Assembly (NCBI RefSeq): GCF_000964545.1
Contig: NZ_BBVD01000009.1
Span: forward strand, 62,001-126,000
From: Comamonas thiooxydans
GTDB lineage: Bacteria > Pseudomonadota > Gammaproteobacteria > Burkholderiales > Burkholderiaceae_C
DNA length: 64,000 nt
Direction: 5' to 3'
This document shows, piece by piece, positions 60,801 to 64,000 of the stretch (its first letter is position 1; every line of letters starts with the position of its first letter). A program made the translations under genes and the position numbers. Below the pieces are notes generated by a model, which saw only the letters and a program-made list of their open reading frames with translations, was not told where the DNA came from and did not search any database.

Positions 60801-63800
60801 GCCGCCCAGGATACCGGTACCGGCCAGCGTGCCCCCGGCGGCCACTGTGGTGGCACTGGCAGTGCTGCCAGCTACGGACAGAGTGCCGGCGGACACAGTG
60901 GTGGTGCCGGCGTAGTTGTTGCTGCCCGAGAGTGTCAGTGCACCGCTGCCAGTCTTGGTCAGGGCGCCAGTACCGCCGATCGCGCTGCTCAGGCTGACGG
61001 CCAGGCCGGAGCCCACTGAGATGCTGCCGGCGCTCGCGCCCAACGAGATCGCATTGTCGATGGTTCCGGCGCTAGTAACAGACAGCGTGCCGTCGTTCAG
61101 TTGCAGGGTTCCGCTGCCCAGATTGGCGTCGCCGGCGATCGAAACGGTGCCGCCGCTCAACACCTGCATCCCCCAGCTCTGTCCGCTGTTGGTACCGGAC
61201 AACGTGAAGGTGCCGCCGCCATCCAGCGTCAGGGTGCCGGAACCGGTGATCGCGCCCGAGAAGGTGCTGCTGGTGCCGTTAATGCCGATCGTCAGCGCGG
61301 AGGTACCGAGGGCCACCGTACCGGCGCCGGACAAGGCGTCGATGGTCTCGCCGGCCGCGACGGTCAAGGTCGCGCCGGACGCCACCGCCACCGACGTGTT
61401 GTCGTCCAGCGCGCCGCCGACGCGGTTGAGCGTCAGCCCGCCCGCCGACACGTTGGTGGCGCCGGTGTAGGTGTTGTTGCCGGTCAGCGTCAGTGTGCCA
61501 GAGCCTGACTTGGTGAGGCCGGACGTGCCGGAGATCACGCCGGAATAGGTCGTGCTGGTGTTGTCGCCACCCGTCGTCAGACCCGCGTTGAGTACCACGC
61601 TGCCTGTGCCAGCCAGGGAGCCGATGGTTTCGGCGTTGAAGAGGGTCAGCGTAGTGCCGCCCGATAGCGTCACCGCACTGCTGTTGCCAATCGCCGAGCC
61701 GCCGCTGAGGGTCAGGCCGCCGGCGGACAAGTTGACGGCACCGCTGTGGGTATTACTGCCGCTAAGGGTCAGGGTGGAGGCACCGGATTTGGTCAGGGTG
61801 CCGCTGCCGCTGAGAACGCCGCTCAGGGTGGCATTGGCGCTGGTGGAAATGACCGCAGCGGAAGCCAGCGCAATGGCGTTATCGATCGTGGTGGCGCCGG
61901 TGATGGCCAGGGTGCCGCCGTTCAGCGTGATGGTGCCGGAACTCAGGTAATCGTCATTGGCGATCGACAGCGTACCGGCGGTGATGGAGGTGCCGGCGGT
62001 GAGCCCCGCCTCGTTGCCGCTATTGGATAGGGCCAGCGTGCCGGCGTCGGTCTTGTTCAGGCTGAACGCCCCATTCAGGGCTCCGGCGAGGGTCAGCGTA
62101 CTGCCGGAGGCCGCGCTGATGTCGGCAGCTGCCGTCAGCGTCACTGTGCCACTTACGGTCGTGCTGCCGCTGTTCAGGTGGAGCGCGCCGTAGTTGACGG
62201 CAGACACCGCCTTGCCGGTGCCAGCGATACTGAAGGACTCGGCGACTGTGAGCGCTCCGGCAAGGCGCACGGTGGCGCCGCTGGCGACAGTGGTGGCGCC
62301 GGCCGTGGTCCCCAAAGCGTTGGCGTGGCTGGCGATCACCGTACCCGCCGTGACATTGGTGGCACCGGTATAGGTGTTGTTGCCACTGAGCTCCAGGATG
62401 GCCTGGCCATTCTTGATCAGGCTGCCGCTACCGGAAACGACACCACTCAAGGTGACCTGCGCGGCGCCGCTCCCCCCCCCGATATTGAAGGTACCGCCGC
62501 TGGCACCCAGCGCAATGGCATTGTCGATGGTAAACGCGGAGGTACCGTTGGTGAGGGTCCCTCCGTTCAACGTCAGGGTGCCGGAGGACAGGTGATCGTC
62601 GCTCTGCACCTGCAAGGTGCCGCCGGTGACGGTAATGCCACCTGACATGTTCGCTTCGTTGCTGACACTCGACAGTACCAACGTGCCAGCGCCGGCCTTG
62701 CTCAACGCACCGCTGCCGCCGAGCGTGGCGGCGATGGTGACGGTGCCGGTGGAATTGGTGAAGTTCAGCGTGGTGCCGCCACCCAAGGTGATGGTATTGC
62801 CGCCGCTAATGATTAGGCCCGAGGCCGAATCGGCGTTGAGGGTCAGGCTTTCGTTGATGGACAGGCTGCCAGCCAACGATACGGCGCTGTTGAAATTGCT
62901 GGAGAAGACCAGCGTTTGGCTGCCAGTGGCGTCTGCAGCGGCAATCGCCACCGCTTCGCTGAAGCTCACGCCGTCACTCACGTTGATCGTGGCGGTGTCG
63001 CTGGTGTTGGTGATGTAGATGGTGTCACTGGTGACCGTGGTATCAGCCGTGGCGCTGGAGGGGCCGTCGCTCAGGGTGAAGCGGACGGTAGCATCGCCGG
63101 CCGGCGTGTCGCTGCGGTAGGTGACGCGGTGTGCCACATCGTTGATCAGGGCGGTCGTGGCAGCGGTGCCGCTGCTGGTAAAGGCGATCGTCAGCACGCC
63201 GCCCGTGTTGGTGAAAGTGGCGAAGGTCAGGCCGCCGGATTGCAGGGCGTTGCCACTGACGGTGAACAGTGCGCCCGAGGTATTGAAGCCGAAGATATCG
63301 GCGGAAACCGCAGTGCCAGGGCGCTGCACGGTCAGGCTTGCGCCGGCCCAGTTGCCATTGCCACCGTTGAGCGCGCCGAATTCGGCGTCAGCGAGTGTGG
63401 CATTGCCGCTGACATCGAGGGTCACGGTGCCACCAACGCCGGCCCAGGCCACGCTGTCGCCGTTGAGGTTGCTGAAGGAGGGAGACGAGTCGATGACGAT
63501 GGCCTTGTTGGCCCCCAGCGAGCCGGCGGCTCCAGGTGAAGCCAGAGTCAGAGTGGCGTTGTTGGTGGCGGCATCGCGGATGGTGCCGCCATTGAGCGAT
63601 AGGGCACTGCTGCTGACGTAATCGAGGTCGGCACTGGTGTCGCCCGCCTGCACCGTGTAGTTGAAGGTCAGGGTGTTGGTGCCTGAGCCGCTGGCGTAAC
63701 TGACCACCCGGTCGGTGGAGCCCGTTTCCAGGGTGAGCTGGGGAACACCGGTGACCGTGACCACTTCGTCGAAGGTCACAGTGATGGAGATGACAGCGCC

Positions 63801-64000
63801 CGGCGCGTAGGTTCCATTGGATGTCGATGACGAGACCGAGGTAACCGTCGGGAGATGGGTGTCGATGGCGTAGTTGTTGGAACTGGCCGCACCCGAACCC
63901 GCAGTACTGCTGCTGACCGAGGTAACCCCCGCCAAGTTCACCGTGACCAGGTTGCTCGTATCAGTGACGTCAGCGTCGGGCGTCAGGGTACCGGTCCAGG
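51807..64000 (-). CDS. giant repetitive surface protein / adhesin (5' end outside window)
   Basis: At least 4,064 codons are visible, and the frame continues past the right edge. Going toward the C-terminus: an Ig-like module, a block with CSLREA-like text (DGVSFSEAVAIAAADATGSQ), PATR-type strand repeats (about 62.9-60.8 kb), a second copy of block and repeats (60.4-57.9 kb), an Ig-like module, 15 tandem Ig-like repeats of about 102 residues (57.3-52.75 kb), a further module, a Pro/Ser-rich stretch and a cadherin/Ig-like end domain (LQIKVSDGKGHESVRTVKVV). Almost no Cys. It should be secreted and promote adhesion or biofilm. Confidence 0.85.
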   Translation of the reverse strand, partial: WTGTLTPDADVTDTSNLVTVNLAGVTSVSSSTAGSGAASSNNYAIDTHLPTVTSVSSSTSNGTYAPGAVISITVTFDEVVTVTGVPQLTLETGSTDRVVSYASGSGTNTLTFNYTVQAGDTSADLDYVSSSALSLNGGTIRDAATNNATLTLASPGAAGSLGANKAIVIDSSPSFSNLNGDSVAWAGVGGTVTLDVSGNATLADAEFGALNGGNGNWAGASLTVQRPGTAVSADIFGFNTSGALFTVSGNALQSGGLTFATFTNTGGVLTIAFTSSGTAATTALINDVAHRVTYRSDTPAGDATVRFTLSDGPSSATADTTVTSDTIYITNTSDTATINVSDGVSFSEAVAIAAADATGSQTLVFSSNFNSAVSLAGSLSINESLTLNADSASGLIISGGNTITLGGGTTLNFTNSTGTVTIAATLGGSGALSKAGAGTLVLSSVSNEANMSGGITVTGGTLQVQSDDHLSSGTLTLNGGTLTNGTSAFTIDNAIALGASGGTFNIGGGSGAAQVTLSGVVSGSGSLIKNGQAILELSGNNTYTGATNVTAGTVIASHANALGTTAGATTVASGATVRLAGALTVAESFSIAGTGKAVSAVNYGALHLNSGSTTVSGTVTLTAAADISAASGSTLTLAGALNGAFSLNKTDAGTLALSNSGNEAGLTAGTSITAGTLSIANDDYLSSGTITLNGGTLAITGATTIDNAIALASAAVISTSANATLSGVLSGSGTLTKSGASTLTLSGSNTHSGAVNLSAGGLTLSGGSAIGNSSAVTLSGGTTLTLFNAETIGSLAGTGSVVLNAGLTTGGDNTSTTYSGVISGTSGLTKSGSGTLTLTGNNTYTGATNVSAGGLTLNRVGGALDDNTSVAVASGATLTVAAGETIDALSGAGTVALGTSALTIGINGTSSTFSGAITGSGTLTLDGGGTFTLSGTNSGQSWGMQVLSGGTVSIAGDANLGSGTLQLNDGTLSVTSAGTIDNAISLGASAGSISVGSGLAVSLSSAIGGTGALTKTGSGALTLSGSNNYAGTTTVSAGTLSVAGSTASATTVAAGGTLAGTGILGGNVTVQSSGLLSPGNAGAGSLTINGNLQMNAGSVLAVEINGTTAGTQYDQVVVNGAVIVAGATLSATHGYTPGLGDVYTIISNNLADAVTGSFSGLAEGGTLTAGGNSIQLTANYAAGDGNDFTLTAPINSMPVVTGLDGDSTPYTAGTTVVLDAGGNAVVSDAEDDLANWSGASLVVQRYTGGSADPSANDLFGFDLSNANFSVSGNAFSGDLQFAGLTFATYNYAGGVLTITFTGSSFPASTALVQDVVRHISYNNATPYGDANIRFALTDSLGGTVNSDVTLTCNTIYVDQSNDDAGGDAADGFSLREALARGAAQGGADTIRVVLADNSTITLGSGVTGGAGDTLDLDGANGLTIGGSTITLGGGFTISNGFTDTATIASTLAGSGSLTKTGAGTLTLASTGNEAGFSGAIAIDGGTLAVGTGDALGSGELQFNGGTFDVTTGGVTVDNNMVFGAGGGSLHADVDWTASGVFSGGGTLSKTGIFGTLALSGTSQHTGTTVLGEGILAVGSDSNLGSGLVSVYGGTFSVTSNGQTIDNAFDITSRSGAIELGFGIEATLSGLITGSGDFFKSGSGTLNLINIGNSASNWTFGQINGTTVVTSADQIGGGILKLAGGTLAVNSNSTFTLNRTTQVLSAVTLDATGSGTGVVISLGGLTSGSGAFNLNAGDSQIYLSNASGLSGNLTLSSSGGTGLVAAIGNSTLGSGTINLTAGATLGVAGSGRTFSNDIVLLGDATLRTGSPATGDDDITFSGVISESGGARNLTVNAYSVGGNHTDVVLAGNNTYTGTTTLVAGTLSVASDANLGGGDLILAGGTLAVGGATTIDNNVIMSGGATIQADAATTLSGVISGGGTLTKSGSATLTLTGAETHTGATTVSAGTLAVNGSTASATTVSNGGTLAGTGALGAVTVLSGGTLAPGGNAAGILTINGPLSMAAGSTLALQINGLTAGSGYDQVVVNGTVDMSAANLAVTHGYASAEGDAYTIISNDLADSVTGTFSGLAEGGIMAATGNGTALTTSYIGGNGNDVTLTAPIFPRVTGVTSSNGNGQYGIGDVITITVTFDANVSVTGTPQLLLETGATDRPLNYVSGSGSNTLTFSYTVQAGDVAVDLDYAATTALTLNGGTIKGAASQDAILTLAAPGAAGSLGANKALVVDGVRPSASISLSDSSLTAGETATVTITFSEAVTGFSLADLTARYGTLSNLSTSDNIHWTATLTPDAGNTSNGNYVSLDNSLYTDASGNTGAGVALSSLYAVDTQRPTATIVVSNNSLNIGGSSLVTITFSEAVTNFGLADMWATNGTLSNLSTSDNITWTATLTPTNGVTHSGNVVTLSNFEVNDLVGNAGTGTTNSNTYSVDTQRPTATIVFAKPNMGIGQMSLVTITFSEAVSDFTNDDLTVSNGTLSAVSSSDGGVTWTATFTPTAGINSASNYVILDNTGVLDGAGNVGSGTTTSNNYGIDGVRPTATVAIDKSSLIIGQTAQVTITFSEAVTSFSNSDLTVSNGTLSAVSSSDGGVTWTATFTPAGNITSASNVITLGNTGYTDTAGNAGTGTSVSSNYAIDTQRPTATIVMSDPNLSAGETSQVTITFSEAVTGFTLGELNAGNGTLSNLSSSDGGVTWTATFTPNANTSSGTNVITLANTGIFDIAGNSGAGTTSSVNYSIDTVRPTATIVVANPALKIGDTSQVTITFSQAVSGFTNADLTVVGGTLSAVSSADGGVTWTATFTPAGDISNAANLITLDNSGVNAASSGNTGTGLTTSNNYVIDTQRPTATIVVAKDQLGIGGSSQVTIIFSEAVTGFSLADLTAGNGTLSNLTTSDNITWTATLTPAVGVNAGNNHVSLDNTGVTDIAGNAGSGTTDSNAYAVDSIRPTATIVINDPTLSAGESTTVTITFSEAVTGLDNNDLSVPNGTLGTLSSSDGGITWTATYTPNLNVRDTSNVIVLNNTGYTDLAGNAGVSVTNSANFTIDTVRPTATIVVANPALNVGATSLVTITFSEAVSGFTNADLVVSNGTLSAVSSSDGGVTWTATFTPSVNIADTTNVITLDNSGVQNASGNAGSGATTSNNYSIDTLRPTATITVANPNLGVGQATMVTIAFSEVVSGFSLADLSVANGVLSNLASSDGGKTWTATLTPTAAITDQANLIVFDTALVSDNAGNAGVGIAISNNYAVDTLRPTATIVVADAALQAGETTTVTITFSEAVNDFTNTDLSVSGGTLSPVTSSDGGITWTATFTPTANLESTVNRITLSNAGVTDKAGNAGVGTTDSNNYAVDTLRPTATIVVADAALQAGESTLVTITFSEAVTGLDVGDFTVANGSLSNLMSSDGGLTWTASVTPTAGITDATNMIGLNNASYTDLAGNTGSGTTDSNNFAIDTLRPTATIVVADAALTVGETTMVTITFSEAVNDFTNADLSVSGGTLSTVTSSDGGVTWIATFTPAANLESTVNRITLNNTGVTDKAGNAGVGTSDSNNYAIDTLRPTATIVVADNNLRIGETSLVTITFSEAVTGFTNADLTVANGTLSNVSSSDGGVTWTATFTPTSNITDASNLITLDNSGVTDAAGNAGSGTTDSNNYAIDTQRPRANIVVNDAALAVGESSTVIITFSEAVTGLDIGDFTVANGSLSNLSSSDGVTWTATLTPTASITDASNVITLNNTGYMDAAGNSGIGTAISNSYAIDTLDPVAPEITLDQATLVNGRQVSPTGLVFISGLETGGSWQYSLDNGVSWLEGRGNSLQLPGLGAFSLWVQQRDVAGNASSVTSLSGVVEPLVPPAVHAPFAFAVSNSSDGLGLAPFQPSEVPEPNADFLHPASMMLGSVSRDTGMPRQDSWSEYGLPQSIAGVNDWMWASLFAPAEPNRSGFDPAPEQFSVTTGASILDLKPVLLASESPWDIESLQFSLSGKQELPGWVRLDRQSGQLTINAPKDLSATLVLQIKVSDGKGHESVRTVKVVIGDARATSSAPAGRAGLSEKMANAANQQVGKRMSMYVHG
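52755..57330 (-). repeat. 15 tandem Ig-like repeats, about 305 bases each
   Basis: Each unit begins with a (I/V)D-(T/G/S)-x-RPTATIVV pattern, has VTITFSEAV in the middle, then a TWTATFTP strand and ends VTD-x-AGNAGSGTT-x-SNNYA. DNA identity between neighbours is high; units at 53.35-53.95 kb and 53.95-54.27 kb share long identical runs. Such arrays can gain or lose units by recombination and are often misassembled. Confidence 0.85.
57950..62870 (-). repeat. PATR-type beta-strand repeats in two blocks
   Basis: About 12-13 degenerate copies of a GTLTLSGNNTYTGATNVSAG pattern, as in autotransporter-associated (PATR) beta repeats, lie in two blocks (about 57.95-59.7 and 60.8-62.87 kb). The 60.4-59.7 kb spacer holds a domain that also stands before the first block (GGVLTITFTGS-type text). 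In autotransporters these repeats help form a beta-helix passenger; here no translocator barrel is seen. Confidence 0.7.

Overview
The window looks like a Gram-negative betaproteobacterium, most likely Burkholderiales/Comamonadaceae. This is inferred from the high GC, the style of the prophage genes and the host gene types; there is no rRNA gene and no complete tRNA gene to confirm it. About 46.5 kb is a lambda-like siphophage prophage. The remaining 17 kb is host chromosome.

Positions 1-28.2 kb (minus strand) hold the late and replication genes, read from right to left: a helicase-primase, a 310-base non-coding block with many inverted TGTGCGCT repeats, a small coupled gene, a gpZ-like gene, terminase small and large subunits, a Mor-like activator, a plus-strand moron, then head and tail genes in nearly lambda order. 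That order is W, portal B, protease C with an internal scaffold start, D, E, FII-like, U-like, tail tube V with an InlB-like domain, G/GT with a -1 slippery site, tape measure H, M/L/K-like, an I-J fusion, tail fibres, and the start of what may be a lysis module at the left edge.

Positions 28.2-30.8 kb are the lysogeny switch. A YdaS/Cro-like gene and a CII-like gene are read leftward; an S24-type CI repressor is read rightward. Repressor half-sites flank CI on both sides.

Positions 30.8-46.2 kb are mostly plus-strand early and accessory genes: many small proteins, a DUF2303 protein, a P-loop protein, a C5 cytosine methyltransferase, several zinc-ribbon-like proteins, and a Mu-like com gene overlapping a D12 adenine methylase. 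A folded leader RNA precedes com. Several gene boundaries carry a repeated hairpin-plus-Shine-Dalgarno cassette. Two minus-strand loci, one encoding a secreted protein, look like lysogenic-conversion cargo. A degenerate tRNA-Lys 3' half near 46.5 kb probably marks the phage end. No integrase is visible, so it should lie to the left of the window or be missing.

Positions 47-64 kb are host genes. A MerR regulator with a MerR-type promoter sits next to a flavodoxin-fold quinone reductase. Facing them is a three-gene minus-strand cluster: a giant repetitive surface protein (more than 4,060 residues, its start beyond the right edge), a GAF-like/HlyD adaptor, and a membrane protein joining a PqqD-like domain, an M50 zinc protease and a HlyD-like arm. 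No ABC exporter ATPase lies beside it. This cluster is the best candidate for an under-described system in the window.
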